This document shows, one piece after another, positions 43,644 to 53,133 of a DNA stretch of 56,710 nt. The translations under genes and the position numbers were made by a program. Position 1 is the first letter of the stretch. Each line of letters opens with the position of its first letter. Below the pieces are notes generated by a model that worked only from the letters and a program-made list of their open reading frames with translations, had not been told where the DNA came from and made no database searches. The DNA lies in contig CALWXR010000009.1 of the NCBI GenBank assembly GCA_944385535.1, forward strand, positions 1 through 56,710. Reading direction: 5' to 3'. The stretch is from an uncultured Oscillospiraceae bacterium (GTDB lineage Bacteria > Bacillota > Clostridia > Oscillospirales > Oscillospiraceae).

Positions 43644-44732
43644 TCATCCTTTCTTCAGGTTTTCTATAATCAAGCTGCCCATTTCCCGGCAGCCGACCTT
43701 CTTGCAGCCACTGTCCAAGGGGGACAGAATGTCACCGGTGCGGTAGCCCCCATCCAGAACCGCCCCTACCGCGGCTTCGATGCAGCTTGCTTCCTCGGGA
43801 AGGTCAAAGGAGTAGCGCAGCATCATGGCGGCGGCCAGAATGGTGCCGATGGGGTTGGCCATATCTTTACCGGCAATGTCCGGGGCGGAGCCGTGGATGG
43901 GCTCGTACAGGCCCCGGGAGCCGTCGCCCAGGGAAGAGGAGGGGATCATGCCGATGGAGCCGGTAATCATGGAGGCTTCGTCGGAGAGAATGTCCCCGAA
44001 CATGTTCTCCGTGACGATCACGTCAAACTGGCTGGGATCCTTTACGATCTGCATGGCGCAGTTGTCTACCAGCATGTGGGAAAGCTGTACGTCGGGGTAT
44101 TCTTCGGAAAGCTGGGTCATGACCTTCTTCCAAAGCCGGGAGGAATCCAGCACGTTGCTTTTTTCCACGCTGCAAAGCCGTTTGTTTCGCTTCCGGGCGG
44201 TTTCAAAGCCGATGCGGCCAATGCGCCGGATCTCACTTTCGGAATAGCGCAGCTCGTCAATGGCCAGATGTTCCCCGTTTTCTTCCACCGTCTCGTGTTT
44301 GCCGAAGTAGATGCCGCCGATCAGCTCCCGGACGATGATAAAGTCAATGCCCTTGTCCACGATCTCCTGTTTCAGGGGAGAGGCGGCGGCCAGCTGGGGC
44401 CAGATCTTGGCGGGGCGGTTGTTGCTGTAGACCCCCATGCCCGCTCGCAGGCGAAGCAGGCCCTTTTCCGGCCGCATGGAGCCGGGCACGTCGTTCCACT
44501 TGGGGCCGCCCACCGCGCCCAGCAGCACGCTGTCGGAGGCAAGGCATTTGTCCAGTTCCGCCTGGGGCAGAGGGTCGCCGAACCGGTCAATGGCGCAGCC
44601 GCCCATGAAAACATCTGTATAGGTGAAGCTGTGGCCGTACAGCCGGGCCACTTTGTCCAGCACCAGCAGAGCCTGCTCCAGGATTTCCGGGCCGATGCCG
44701 TCTCCCCGGATCACTGCAATGTTGAAATTCAT
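43644..44732 (-). CDS. leuB: 3-isopropylmalate dehydrogenase
   Basis: 362 aa. NAD-dependent oxidative decarboxylation of 3-isopropylmalate in leucine synthesis. The isocitrate/isopropylmalate signature 'NMFGDILSDEASMITGSIGMIPSSSLG' is near residue 235-260; 'AVGGPKW' and the Arg-containing 'LRLRAGMGVYSNNRPAK' are substrate-binding parts. It begins 4 bases after leuD and ends 4 bases before ilvB. Confidence 0.97.
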   Translation of the reverse strand: MNFNIAVIRGDGIGPEILEQALLVLDKVARLYGHSFTYTDVFMGGCAIDRFGDPLPQAELDKCLASDSVLLGAVGGPKWNDVPGSMRPEKGLLRLRAGMGVYSNNRPAKIWPQLAAASPLKQEIVDKGIDFIIVRELIGGIYFGKHETVEENGEHLAIDELRYSESEIRRIGRIGFETARKRNKRLCSVEKSNVLDSSRLWKKVMTQLSEEYPDVQLSHMLVDNCAMQIVKDPSQFDVIVTENMFGDILSDEASMITGSIGMIPSSSLGDGSRGLYEPIHGSAPDIAGKDMANPIGTILAAAMMLRYSFDLPEEASCIEAAVGAVLDGGYRTGDILSPLDSGCKKVGCREMGSLIIENLKKG

Positions 44733-44736
44733 TGTA

Positions 44737-45222
44737 TCACATCTCCTTCAGGGAAGCAAGCAATCCACCCTTTTTAATAATATTCTGGATGAATTCCGGG
44801 AAGGGGGCGGCCTGGTAGGTTTTTCCGGTGGTGACATCGGTAATGACGCCGGTGTCAAAGTCCACGCGCACCTGATCCCCCGGCTGGATTTCATCGGCGG
44901 CTTCCTCGCATTCCAGGATGGGCAGGCCGATGTTGATGGCGTTGCGGTAGAAGATCCGGGCGAAGCTTTTAGCAATGACGCAGCCGGTGCCGCAGGCCTT
45001 GATTACCAGGGGGGCATGCTCCCGGGAGGAGCCGCAGCCAAAGTTCCATCCGGCTACCACAATGTCCCCGGGCTGAACCCGGCTTACAAAGGAAGCGTCA
45101 ATGTCCTCCATACAGTGCTTTGCCAGCTCCTGGGCGTCGGCGGTGTTTAAGTACCGGGCGGGGATGATCACATCGGTATCCACATTGTCAGGATACTTGA
45201 AAACATGTCCTTGGGTGTTCAT
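44737..45222 (-). CDS. leuD: 3-isopropylmalate dehydratase small subunit
   Basis: 161 aa from the ATG at 45222 (GGAGG upstream). Swivel domain of the aconitase-like isomerase; '[16 protein letters not shown]' and '[15 protein letters not shown]' are the hallmark loops. It starts 2 bases after the leuC stop. The short form matches the archaeal/Clostridia-type LeuD that pairs with a ~420-residue LeuC. Confidence 0.96.
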   Translation of the reverse strand: MNTQGHVFKYPDNVDTDVIIPARYLNTADAQELAKHCMEDIDASFVSRVQPGDIVVAGWNFGCGSSREHAPLVIKACGTGCVIAKSFARIFYRNAINIGLPILECEEAADEIQPGDQVRVDFDTGVITDVTTGKTYQAAPFPEFIQNIIKKGGLLASLKEM

Positions 45223-45224
45223 GG

Positions 45225-46484
45225 TCAGACCTCCTTGGGCGTTGTGATACAGCCGGTCAGGGCGGAAGCGGCGGCGGTGGCGGGGCTTGCCAGGTATACC
45301 TCGCTGTCCACATGGCCCATGCGGCCTACAAAGTTCCGGTTGGTGGTGGCAATGCACCGCTCACCCTGGGCAAGGATCCCCATGTAGCCCCCCAGGCAAG
45401 GCCCGCAGGTGGGGGTGGAGACCACCGCGCCCGCGTCAATAAAGGCGGTGACATAGCCCCGTTCCACGCATTCCCGGTAGATGGCCATGGTGGCGGGGAT
45501 GATGATGCACCGCACCCCGGGGGCGACGGTTTGTCCCTTTAGCGTCCGGTAGGCGGCTTCCATGTCCTCCATCCGGCCGTTGGTGCAGCTTCCGATGACC
45601 ACCTGATCGATTTTGATATTCCCAAGCTCGGCGGCGGGACGGGTGTTCTCCGGCAGATGGGGACAGGCTACGGTGGGAACGATCTTGCTTAAGTCGATCT
45701 CAACGGTCTTTTCGTAGCTGGCGTCCTCGTCGGCGGTGAAGATCACCGGCTGACGCTTGCACCGGCCTTCCATATAGGCCATGGTCACATGATCCACCGG
45801 GAAAATGCCGTTTTTGGCCCCGGCTTCAATGGCCATGTTGCAGATGCACAGCCGGTCGTCCATGGAAAGGGATGCAACGCCGGGGCCGGTGAACTCCATG
45901 GACTTATACAGCGCCCCGTCTACGCCGATCATGCCGATGATGGTGAGGATCACATCCTTGCCGCTGCAATTCTTCGGCAGCCGGCCGCTTAAGTGGAAGC
46001 GGATGGCGGCGGGAACCTTGAACCAGGCGGTACCGGTTGCCATGCCCGCGGCCATGTCCGTAGAGCCTACGCCGGTGGAGAAGGCCCCCAGGGCGCCGTA
46101 GGTACAGGTGTGGCTGTCCGCGCCGATGATGCAGTCCCCGGCGGTGACGATCCCCTGTTCCGGGAGAAGGGCGTGCTCGATGCCCATTTTGCCTACGTCA
46201 TAGAAGTGGCTGATACAGTGCTGGCAGGAGAATTCCCGGCACTGCTTGGACTGCTGGGCGGCCTTGATATCCTTATTGGGAACGAAGTGGTCTAAGACGA
46301 TGGCGATCCGATCCTTGTCGAACACTTCCGTAAAGCCGTTTTTGGTAAACTCGTTGATTGCCACCGGGGTGGTGATGTCGTTGCCCAGAACGATGTCCAG
46401 CTTGGCGCTGATCAGCTGTCCCGGAACAACCTGGTCCAGTCCCGCGTGGGCGGCGAGGATTTTTTGGGTCATGGTCATTCCCAT
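45225..46484 (-). CDS. leuC: 3-isopropylmalate dehydratase large subunit
   Basis: 419 aa from the ATG at 46484 (AAAGGAG 8 bases upstream). It carries the 4Fe-4S cluster cysteines: one in '[12 protein letters not shown]' and the pair in '[11 protein letters not shown]'. '[23 protein letters not shown]' is also diagnostic. With LeuD it isomerises 2-isopropylmalate to 3-isopropylmalate. The length is that of the short LeuC class. Confidence 0.97.
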   Translation of the reverse strand: MGMTMTQKILAAHAGLDQVVPGQLISAKLDIVLGNDITTPVAINEFTKNGFTEVFDKDRIAIVLDHFVPNKDIKAAQQSKQCREFSCQHCISHFYDVGKMGIEHALLPEQGIVTAGDCIIGADSHTCTYGALGAFSTGVGSTDMAAGMATGTAWFKVPAAIRFHLSGRLPKNCSGKDVILTIIGMIGVDGALYKSMEFTGPGVASLSMDDRLCICNMAIEAGAKNGIFPVDHVTMAYMEGRCKRQPVIFTADEDASYEKTVEIDLSKIVPTVACPHLPENTRPAAELGNIKIDQVVIGSCTNGRMEDMEAAYRTLKGQTVAPGVRCIIIPATMAIYRECVERGYVTAFIDAGAVVSTPTCGPCLGGYMGILAQGERCIATTNRNFVGRMGHVDSEVYLASPATAAASALTGCITTPKEV

Positions 46485-46521
46485 ACTACGCACTCCTTTA
46501 TTCTATCTTATCAGGGATGGG

Positions 46522-48186
46522 TCAAGATTTAAGCATATTGTTGAACGCGCCGATAAGGGCGTGGACGCTGGCTCTGATAATGTCGGTATCCGTGCCCGCG
46601 CCCCAGAACATGCGGCCCGTTTCATCCTCCAGGCCGATATAAGCGGCGGCGGTGGAGCCGGAGCTCTTCTCCTGCACCGAGTGCTCGGTGTACACCGTCA
46701 GGGTGTAGTTTTTGCCGGTGTACTGCTTCAGGGCGTTGCTTACCGCGTCCAGAGAGCCGTTGCCGCTGGCGTGGATGGTGGTCTGGCGGCCGTGGCGCAG
46801 GAAGGTAACGGAGGCATCCACCCCCTCGTCGGTTTGGGTAAAGCACATTCTGTGAATGCCGATGGGGTGCTGCAAATTCAGGTAGCAGTCCATGAAGATT
46901 GCCAGCACATCCTCGCTCTTCAGCTCCCGGTGGTCGTGGTCGGAGACGCTCTTGCACTGATAGCTCAGATGCTCCCGCATCTTCGGAGGAAGAATGTAGC
47001 CGTAGGCCTGCTCCAGCAGATACCCGATGCCGCCCTTGCCGCTCTGGGAGTTGACCCGGATCACATCCGCGTCGTAGGTGCGGTTGATGTCATGGGGATC
47101 CACCGGCAGGTAGGGAACCGTCCACTGGTGGAGATTCTTCTCCTTCCGCCAGGTCATGCCCTTGGCAATGGCGTCCTGATGGGAGCCGGAGAAGGCGGCA
47201 AAGACCAGAGCGCCCGCGTAGGGGCTGCGCTCATATACGTGCATCCGGGTGCATTCTTCGTAGGTCTTGCAGATGGCGGGCATGTCGGAGAAGTCCAGCT
47301 CCGGATCCACTCCGTGGGAGTACATATTCATGGCCAGGGTGATGATATCCACATTGCCGGTGCGCTCGCCGTTGCCGAAGAGGGTGCCCTCCACCCGGTC
47401 CGCGCCCGCCAGCAATGCCAGCTCCGTATCCGCCACGCCGGTGCCCCGGTCGTTGTGGGGGTGGAGGGAAAGGGTTACATGCTCCCGGTACTTTAGATTC
47501 TCGCTCATATATTCCACCTGGCTGGCGTAGATGTGGGGCATGCTCATTTCCACGGTCACAGGCAGGTTGATGATTACATTGTTGTTTTCGCTGGGCTCCA
47601 ATACGTCCAGCACCGCGTTGCACACCTCCAGGGCGTATTCCGGCTCGGTGCCGGTAAAGCTCTCCGGGGAGTACTCGAAACGGAAGTTGCCGTCGTATTC
47701 CGCCGCCAGCTTTTTCACCAGCTTGGCCCCTTCCACGGCGATTTTCTTAATCTCCTCCTTGCCCTTGCGGAATACCTGTTCCCGCTGGGCAACGGATACG
47801 GAATTATAGAAATGGATAATGGCGTTGGGCGCGCCCTTGCAGGCGTCAAAGGTTTTGCGGATGATATGCTCCCGGCACTGGGTCAGCACCTGGACGCTCA
47901 CGTCCTTGGGGATCATGTTGTGTTCGATCAGGGTCCGCAGAAACTCGTATTCCGTCTCTGAGGCGGCGGGGAAGCCCACCTCGATCTCCTTGAACCCAAC
48001 CCGCAGCAGCATGTGGTAGAATTCCAGCTTTTCTTCCAGGCTCATGGGGATCACCAGGCTTTGATTACCGTCCCGTAGGTCAACGCTGCACCATTGGGGG
48101 GCTTTCTCAATGTGATCCTTCTGTACCCATTTGTAATGGGAGCCGGGGGCGGGATAATAACCAATGCTGTACTTTGTGGTGTCCAT
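46522..48186 (-). CDS. leuA: 2-isopropylmalate synthase, long LeuA type
   Basis: 554 aa from the ATG at 48186; a second in-frame ATG at 48192 is only 3 bases after GGAG and less likely. DRE-TIM-metallolyase barrel with 'VDLRDGNQSLV' (about residues 35-45), 'SLHPHNDRGTGVA' (metal His pair) and 'GNGERTGNVDII'; the C-terminal dimerised domain from about 430 is the leucine allosteric region. It resembles the type-2 LeuA group also found in yeast and actinobacteria. It condenses acetyl-CoA with 2-oxoisovalerate. Confidence 0.96.
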   Translation of the reverse strand: MDTTKYSIGYYPAPGSHYKWVQKDHIEKAPQWCSVDLRDGNQSLVIPMSLEEKLEFYHMLLRVGFKEIEVGFPAASETEYEFLRTLIEHNMIPKDVSVQVLTQCREHIIRKTFDACKGAPNAIIHFYNSVSVAQREQVFRKGKEEIKKIAVEGAKLVKKLAAEYDGNFRFEYSPESFTGTEPEYALEVCNAVLDVLEPSENNNVIINLPVTVEMSMPHIYASQVEYMSENLKYREHVTLSLHPHNDRGTGVADTELALLAGADRVEGTLFGNGERTGNVDIITLAMNMYSHGVDPELDFSDMPAICKTYEECTRMHVYERSPYAGALVFAAFSGSHQDAIAKGMTWRKEKNLHQWTVPYLPVDPHDINRTYDADVIRVNSQSGKGGIGYLLEQAYGYILPPKMREHLSYQCKSVSDHDHRELKSEDVLAIFMDCYLNLQHPIGIHRMCFTQTDEGVDASVTFLRHGRQTTIHASGNGSLDAVSNALKQYTGKNYTLTVYTEHSVQEKSSGSTAAAYIGLEDETGRMFWGAGTDTDIIRASVHALIGAFNNMLKS

Positions 48187-48203
48187 ATCCATTTACTCCT
48201 TTA

Positions 48204-49403
48204 TTATTTTGGAATGATTTTGAAGCCCTCCTGCTGAAGGGCGTGGGTGATCTGCTGTACGTGCTCATAGTTCCGGGTTTCCAGGGTCAGCCGCAGGTAG
48301 CAGCCGTAAATGGCCTCGGTATCTCCGTTGCGCTCGTGGTGGACGCTGGTCACATTGCCGCCGCAGTCGGCGATGATCCGGGAAACGTCCTTCAGCTGGC
48401 CCGGCTTATCCACCAGCTCAATGAGCAGGCTGGTGCTTCGGCCGGACTTCATCAGGCCCCGCTCAATGACCCGGGACAGGCTGGTCACGTCGATGTTGCC
48501 GCCGGAGATCAGGCTGACCACCTTCTTGCCCTGGAGGGGGAACTTATTGAACATAGCGGCGGCTACGGAGACGGCCCCGGCCCCCTCGGCAATCATCTTC
48601 TGCTTCTCAATCAGGGCCAGGATGGCGGCGGCGATTTCGTCCTCGGATACCAGGGCGATGTCGTCCACATACTGCTGGACCATCTGGTAGGTCAGTTCCC
48701 CGGGCTTCTTTACCGCGATGCCGTCGGCAATGGTGGAAACCGTGTCCAAGGTCTCCATATGACCGTGCCGCACCGCGTTGTACATGCTGGGGGCGCCCGC
48801 CGCCTGGACGCCGTAGACCTTCACATGGGGGCTGATGGACTTGATGGCGCAGGCCACGCCCGCAATCAATCCGCCGCCGCCGATGGGCACGATCACCGCG
48901 TCCACATCGCTCATCTCGTTCATGATCTCCAGGCCGATGGTGCCTTGACCGGCGATGACATAGGGATCGTCAAAGGGGTGGACAAAGGTATAGCCCCGTT
49001 CTTCCTTCAGCTCCAGCGCCCTGTTGTAGGCGTCGTCGTAAACCCCGGATACCAGACACACCTGAGCCCCGTAGGACTTGGTGGCCTCCACCTTGGAAAT
49101 GGGGGCGCTGTCCGGCAGGCAGATGAGAGACTGGATCCCGCATTTGCTGGCGGCCAGGGCCACACCCTGGGCGTGGTTGCCGGCGGAACAGGCGATAACC
49201 CCTTTGGCCTTCTCTTCCTCGGAAAGCATGGCGATCTTATAGCCGGAGCCCCGAAGCTTGAAAGAGCCGGTGTTCTGCAGGCATTCCGGCTTCAGGTACA
49301 GGTCGCATTCCGGCGCGATGCCGTAGGCCTTGGCCAGGGGGGTGGGGCGGATGATGTCCTTCAAAACCACAGAGGCGTGAAAGATCTTGTCGATGGTTAC
49401 CAT
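48204..49403 (-). CDS. ilvA: Threonine ammonia-lyase (deaminase)
   Basis: 399 aa from the ATG at 49403, about 9 bases after AAAGGA. PLP fold-type II enzyme giving 2-oxobutyrate for isoleucine. The PLP lysine is in 'NTGSFKLRGSG' (about residue 50) and the phosphate loop is 'PIGGGGLIAG'. A single C-terminal ACT domain (about 325-399, 'LLIELVDKPGQLKDVSRIIADCGGNV') is the likely allosteric site. First gene of the operon, behind a T-box leader. Confidence 0.95.
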   Translation of the reverse strand: MVTIDKIFHASVVLKDIIRPTPLAKAYGIAPECDLYLKPECLQNTGSFKLRGSGYKIAMLSEEEKAKGVIACSAGNHAQGVALAASKCGIQSLICLPDSAPISKVEATKSYGAQVCLVSGVYDDAYNRALELKEERGYTFVHPFDDPYVIAGQGTIGLEIMNEMSDVDAVIVPIGGGGLIAGVACAIKSISPHVKVYGVQAAGAPSMYNAVRHGHMETLDTVSTIADGIAVKKPGELTYQMVQQYVDDIALVSEDEIAAAILALIEKQKMIAEGAGAVSVAAAMFNKFPLQGKKVVSLISGGNIDVTSLSRVIERGLMKSGRSTSLLIELVDKPGQLKDVSRIIADCGGNVTSVHHERNGDTEAIYGCYLRLTLETRNYEHVQQITHALQQEGFKIIPK

Positions 49404-49463
49404 ATGTATCTGTCCTTTCTCTTTGATCCTGGGCAGCCCCGTGCCGAAAGACGGGGCACTGTG

Positions 49464-49505
49464 TAAAAAGACCCTGTCTCTTTGGCTAGAAAGAGACAGG
49501 GTCTT
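49464..49505 (-). terminator. T-box-controlled terminator
   Basis: 16-bp stem (49468-49483 with 49490-49505) with a U-run on the minus strand; its upstream arm follows the antiterminator-forming T-box core. Confidence 0.9.
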
Positions 49506-49747
49506 CACAATCGAAAAACCTTGCGGTACCACTCTTTTTGCCGCCTAAGCGGCCACTCAGGACGATCTATCAACCGTCTCCCGCTGTATCGGTCGGGCTC
49601 CGTCCGTCTTACTGAAAGAACTTGTTCAGAACGGCCGCTCAGAGGCCAGTATACAGCCCATCCGTCGCCGCCTCGCACCACCCGGCGGTTCTCTGTGATC
49701 GGGATCAGAGCTGCTTTTTCCTCATCATTGCGTTGTGCGCTATGTTG
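49464..49747 (-). promoter_or_regulatory. T-box riboswitch, leucine-type specifier likely
   Basis: Minus-strand leader of the branched-chain operon. The conserved T-box core AGAGTGGTACCGCAAGG lies at 49519-49535, just before a strong terminator (stem 49468-49483 with 49490-49505, U-run after it). Stem I begins at GAGG..GCAGC (about 49708-49722) and closes with GCTGT..CCTC; the unpaired ATACTGG between those strands is the specifier loop. Aligned with GAA-XYZ-A-CCTC of known T-boxes, the codon is CTG (Leu) followed by G. Uncharged tRNA-Leu should then stabilise the antiterminator and switch the operon on. Confidence 0.9.
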
Positions 49748-49753
49748 AGGTGA

Positions 49754-49782
49754 ATTATACCATGGGTTTTGCTAGGTGTCAA
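49754..49782 (-). promoter_or_regulatory. Promoter of the ilvA-leu-ilv operon
   Basis: Minus-strand consensus TTGACA (49777-49782), 17 bases, TATAAT (49754-49759); start near 49747, immediately before the T-box. Confidence 0.92.
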
Positions 49783-49898
49783 GCGGAGAAAAACAAAAGT
49801 CTTTGAAAGAAATATGCTTTTGGATGGAATGAAAAAAAACGGTTTAGATTTAAGAAATAATTGTGCGCTGTGACGAAAGGGGGCGACGGCGGAAACGC

Positions 49899-50909
49899 TT
49901 ATTCGATGACCTTGATCCAGCCCTCCGGGGCTTCAATCCGGCCCATTTGGATGCCGGTGAGGGTATCGTAGAGCTTCTGAATGCCATCGCCCATACCGGC
50001 GTAGCGGTACAGCGTGCCATGATCGTCAATGGTGCCGATGGGGGAAATGACGGCGGCGGTGCCGCACAGGCCCGCTTCCTCAAAATCGCCGATTTCGCTT
50101 AAGAATACGGGACGCTCCTCCACTTCCATGTTCAGGTACTCCTTGGCAACATAAAGCAGGCTCCGGCGGGTGATGGAGGGAAGGATGGTGTCGGACTTGG
50201 GAGTGACGAGGGTATTGCCTTTGATGAAAATAATGTTCGCGCCGCCGGTCTCCTCAATGTGGGTGCGGGTGGCGGAGTCTACGTACACATTTTCGTCATA
50301 GCCCTGCTCGTGGGCGTCCACGATGTTGTACAGGCTCATGGCGTAGTTCAGTCCCGCCTTTACATGGCCGGTGCCTCTGGGGGCGGCCCGATCCAGGTCG
50401 GAGATCCGCACGGTTACCGGTTTGGCGCCGCCCTTGAAGTAGGGGCCCACCGGGGTGACGAATACCCGGAACTGATACTCGGTGGCGGGCTTTACGCCGA
50501 TGATGGCGTCGCTGCCGAACATAAAGGGACGGACGTAGAGCGTTGCGCCGGAGCCGTAGGGGGGAACCCACTGGGCGTTGGCCCGGACGGTCTCCACCAC
50601 TGCTTCCACAAACCGGTCCTCGGGGAACACGGGCATTTTCAGACGCCGGGCGGAATCTGCCATCCGGGAGGCGTTCAGATCCGGCCGGAAGCAGACGATG
50701 TGGCCGTTTTCCGTGGTGTAGGCCTTCAGGCCTTCAAAGCAGGTCTGGGCGTATTGCAGAACGCAGGCACATTCGCTCATGGTGATGTTTGCCTGGTCGG
50801 TCAGACAGCCGTCATCCCAGGCGCCGTTTTTAAAATTGGAGACATAGCGCATATCGGTCTGCACGTAGTTAAATCCCAGATTGCCCCAGTCTATATTTTT
50901 TCTTTCCAT
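49899..50909 (-). CDS. ilvE: Branched-chain amino acid aminotransferase
   Basis: 336 aa from the ATG at 50909 (GCGAGGTG upstream; the promoter excludes longer forms). PLP fold-type IV enzyme for the last step to valine, leucine and isoleucine. The PLP lysine is in 'GTGHVKAGLNYAMSLY' (about residue 184) and the Glu/Thr part of the site in 'HIEETGGANIIFI' and 'LPSITRRSLL'. It has its own promoter, separate from the T-box operon, and no terminator is evident in the 150 bases after it. Confidence 0.95.
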   Translation of the reverse strand: MERKNIDWGNLGFNYVQTDMRYVSNFKNGAWDDGCLTDQANITMSECACVLQYAQTCFEGLKAYTTENGHIVCFRPDLNASRMADSARRLKMPVFPEDRFVEAVVETVRANAQWVPPYGSGATLYVRPFMFGSDAIIGVKPATEYQFRVFVTPVGPYFKGGAKPVTVRISDLDRAAPRGTGHVKAGLNYAMSLYNIVDAHEQGYDENVYVDSATRTHIEETGGANIIFIKGNTLVTPKSDTILPSITRRSLLYVAKEYLNMEVEERPVFLSEIGDFEEAGLCGTAAVISPIGTIDDHGTLYRYAGMGDGIQKLYDTLTGIQMGRIEAPEGWIKVIE

Positions 50910-50946
50910 AGATAGCACCTCGCAGCTTTTTTCAAGATCGTTACCT

Positions 50947-50975
50947 ATTTTAGCACCGGCAAAAGCCCAGGTCAA
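50947..50975 (-). promoter_or_regulatory. Promoter of ilvE
   Basis: Minus-strand TTGACC (50970-50975), 17 bases, TAAAAT (50947-50952). Confidence 0.75.
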
Positions 50976-51066
50976 TAGGAGAAGAAGAAAAAATGTTTTC
51001 TGGATAAAGACAGGTGTCCGTTGGAAATGCACCCAAACTGGGAGAAAGAATTTACAAAAACAAGTA

Positions 51067-51095
51067 TTGACTTTAATAGACTAAAGTGATAAAGT
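51067..51095 (+). promoter_or_regulatory. Promoter of the his operon
   Basis: TTGACT (51067-51072), 17 bases, TAAAGT (51090-51095). Confidence 0.75.
51070..51087. promoter_or_regulatory. Palindrome inside the his promoter, candidate YerC operator
   Basis: ACTTTA and TAAAGT arms around six bases, filling the spacer between -35 and -10, so a bound protein would block RNA polymerase. Confidence 0.6.
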
Positions 51096-51141
51096 ATAGC
51101 AAGCAGGAAACCAATACCGATGCTGAGAAAGGAATATTGTT

Positions 51142-51456
51142 ATGGGTAAAATCCGACATCCCGGCGAGGAAGAATTTTATCAGGCGATTTTGTCCCTGAA
51201 AACCATAGAAGAGTGCCGGCTGTTTTTTGAGGATGTGGCTACCATCAAGGAATTGCAGGCTATGGCCCAGCGGTTCCGGGTGGCCTGCCTGTTGGATGAA
51301 GGCAGCAATTATCTGGAGGTTTCTCAGGCCACCGGCGCCAGCTCCGCCACCATCAGCCGGGTGAACCGGTGCTTAAACTACGGCGGCGGCTACCGCACGG
51401 CCCTGGATCGAATCAAGAAAGCGGGGTACCATGACGGAGCAGATCTGGAAGAATGA
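51142..51456 (+). CDS. YerC/YecD family TrpR-related regulator
   Basis: 104 aa. The fold is that of the Trp repressor: six helices with a helix-turn-helix in 'NYLEVSQATGASSATISRVNRCLNYGGGYR'. 'TIEECRLFFEDVATIKELQAMAQRFRVA' matches the YerC/YecD group, often found beside histidine genes in Firmicutes. It overlaps hisZ by 26 bases and sits under a promoter whose spacer is a palindrome, so it is a good candidate for the histidine-responsive repressor of this operon (inference). Confidence 0.9.
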   Translation: MGKIRHPGEEEFYQAILSLKTIEECRLFFEDVATIKELQAMAQRFRVACLLDEGSNYLEVSQATGASSATISRVNRCLNYGGGYRTALDRIKKAGYHDGADLEE

Positions 51457-52495
51457 AGAACGGGCGGTTTTCGCCTTGCGCAGCCTTTACCGGCGCTATG
51501 GGTACGCCCCCTATAAAATGAGCCGGTTTGAAGAATATGAGCTGTACGTCCGAAACAAGGATTTTCTGGTATCGGATCAGATCATCACCTTTTCCGGCAG
51601 CGGCGGCAGGCTCATGGCCCTGAAGCCGGACGTGACCTTATCCATCGTGAAAAACGCTCCGGAGACCCCCGGGGTGGTGCAGAAGGCCTACTATAACGAA
51701 AACGTCTACCGGGACTACCGGGAGATTATGCAGGCGGGACTGGAATGTGTGGGCGATCTGGGAGAATACGAGATCGCCGAGGTGGTGCTGCTGGCGGCGG
51801 AAAGCCTTGCCCTGCTGGGAGAGCCCTATGTACTGAATCTGTCCCACATGGGGCTGGTGGGCGCTATGCTTCGCTCCAGCGGCTTAAGCGGCAAGCAGCA
51901 GCGTCAGGCCATGGCCTGCCTGCGCCGGAAAAACCGCCACGAACTGGAAGGGCTTTGCGGCGGCAATCCGTTGGCCGTAAGCAAGCTTTCCACCCTGCTT
52001 ACCTGCCGGGGCGGAATGGAGGCGCTGAAGCGGGTGGAGGCGGTGCTGACCACGGAAGGGGAACGGCAGGCCATGGCTGAACTGCGGGCCTTGTGGGCCA
52101 TTCTGGAAGGCAGGGAGAACGCCATCCGGCTGGATTTTTCCGTAGGCAGCGATTTGGGCTATTACAGCGGCGTGGTGTTCCGGGGATATCTGGCAGGGGT
52201 GCCGGAAAGCGTGCTCTCCGGAGGACAGTATGATGCCCTGGCCCGGAAAATGGGGAAGCGCTGCCGGGCCATTGGCTTTGCCATTTACCTGGATCTGCTC
52301 CAGGAGCTGCACCAGCAGGAGAATATGCTGGATGTGGATACGCTGATCCTCCATGACGGCTCTGTGGATACCTGCGCGCTCATTGCCGCCGCCCAGGAGG
52401 CGGCGAAAAAGGGCAGCGTGCTGGTAGCCCGGGAGACGCCCCGGGAAAGACGGTGGAAGCACCTGGTGGATCTGAGAAACGGGGAGGGCAGGTAA
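51431..52495 (+). CDS. hisZ: ATP phosphoribosyltransferase regulatory subunit HisZ
   Basis: 354 aa paralogue of histidyl-tRNA synthetase without tRNA charging function; it is needed to activate and feedback-control the short HisG. Class II-like parts are 'LMALKPDVTLSIVKNA', 'YYNENVYRDYREIMQAGLECVG' and 'YYSGVVFRGYLAG'. The anticodon-binding domain of HisRS is missing, as expected. Start overlaps the yerC end. The short HisG is encoded next. Confidence 0.94.
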   Translation: MTEQIWKNEERAVFALRSLYRRYGYAPYKMSRFEEYELYVRNKDFLVSDQIITFSGSGGRLMALKPDVTLSIVKNAPETPGVVQKAYYNENVYRDYREIMQAGLECVGDLGEYEIAEVVLLAAESLALLGEPYVLNLSHMGLVGAMLRSSGLSGKQQRQAMACLRRKNRHELEGLCGGNPLAVSKLSTLLTCRGGMEALKRVEAVLTTEGERQAMAELRALWAILEGRENAIRLDFSVGSDLGYYSGVVFRGYLAGVPESVLSGGQYDALARKMGKRCRAIGFAIYLDLLQELHQQENMLDVDTLILHDGSVDTCALIAAAQEAAKKGSVLVARETPRERRWKHLVDLRNGEGR

Positions 52496-52497
52496 TT

Positions 52498-53133
52498 ATG
52501 GATATGCTGAACATTGCCCTGCCCAAGGGAAGGCTGGGAGAAAAGGCCTACGCCATGCTGAAAAACAGCGGCTACCCCTGTCCGGCCCTGGAGGATCCGG
52601 GACGGCGGTTGATTTTTGAGAATCCGGAAAAGAACGTCCGGTATTTCTGGGTGAAGCCCTCGGACGTAGCCATTTATGTAGAGCGTGGGGCGGCGGATCT
52701 TGGGATCGTGGGAAAGGACATTCTGCTGGAATACGCCCCGGATGTATATGAGCTGCTGGATCTGAACATGGGAAAATGCCGCATGGCGGTTGCGGGGAAA
52801 AAGGATTTTCGGGAGCCGGTGGGGAAAACCCTGAAGGTCGCCACCAAATTCCCCAACATTGCCCAGCGGTACTACAGCGGCAAATGCCGGGATATTGACA
52901 TCATTCACTTAAACGGTTCCATTGAGCTGGCGCCCATTCTGGGGCTGAGTCATGTGATTGTGGACATTGTGGAGACGGGGGTCACCCTGCGGGAAAATGA
53001 TTTGATGGTGTACGAGGAGATCGTCCCCATCAGCGCCCGGCTCATCGCCAATGTGGCCGCCTATCAATTCAAGGAGCAATCCATCAACCGGATTTGCGGG
53101 AGCTTAAGAGAGCAAATGGAGGGAAAGTCGTGA
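52498..53133 (+). CDS. hisG: ATP phosphoribosyltransferase, short catalytic form
   Basis: 211 aa from the ATG at 52498 with GGGAGG upstream. First step of histidine synthesis, joining ATP and PRPP. 'IALPKGRLGEKAYAMLKNSG' opens the protein and 'LGLSHVIVDIVETGVTLRENDL' holds the PRPP-binding loop. It lacks the C-terminal ACT-like domain of long HisG, which agrees with the presence of HisZ. Confidence 0.96.
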   Translation: MDMLNIALPKGRLGEKAYAMLKNSGYPCPALEDPGRRLIFENPEKNVRYFWVKPSDVAIYVERGAADLGIVGKDILLEYAPDVYELLDLNMGKCRMAVAGKKDFREPVGKTLKVATKFPNIAQRYYSGKCRDIDIIHLNGSIELAPILGLSHVIVDIVETGVTLRENDLMVYEEIVPISARLIANVAAYQFKEQSINRICGSLREQMEGKS

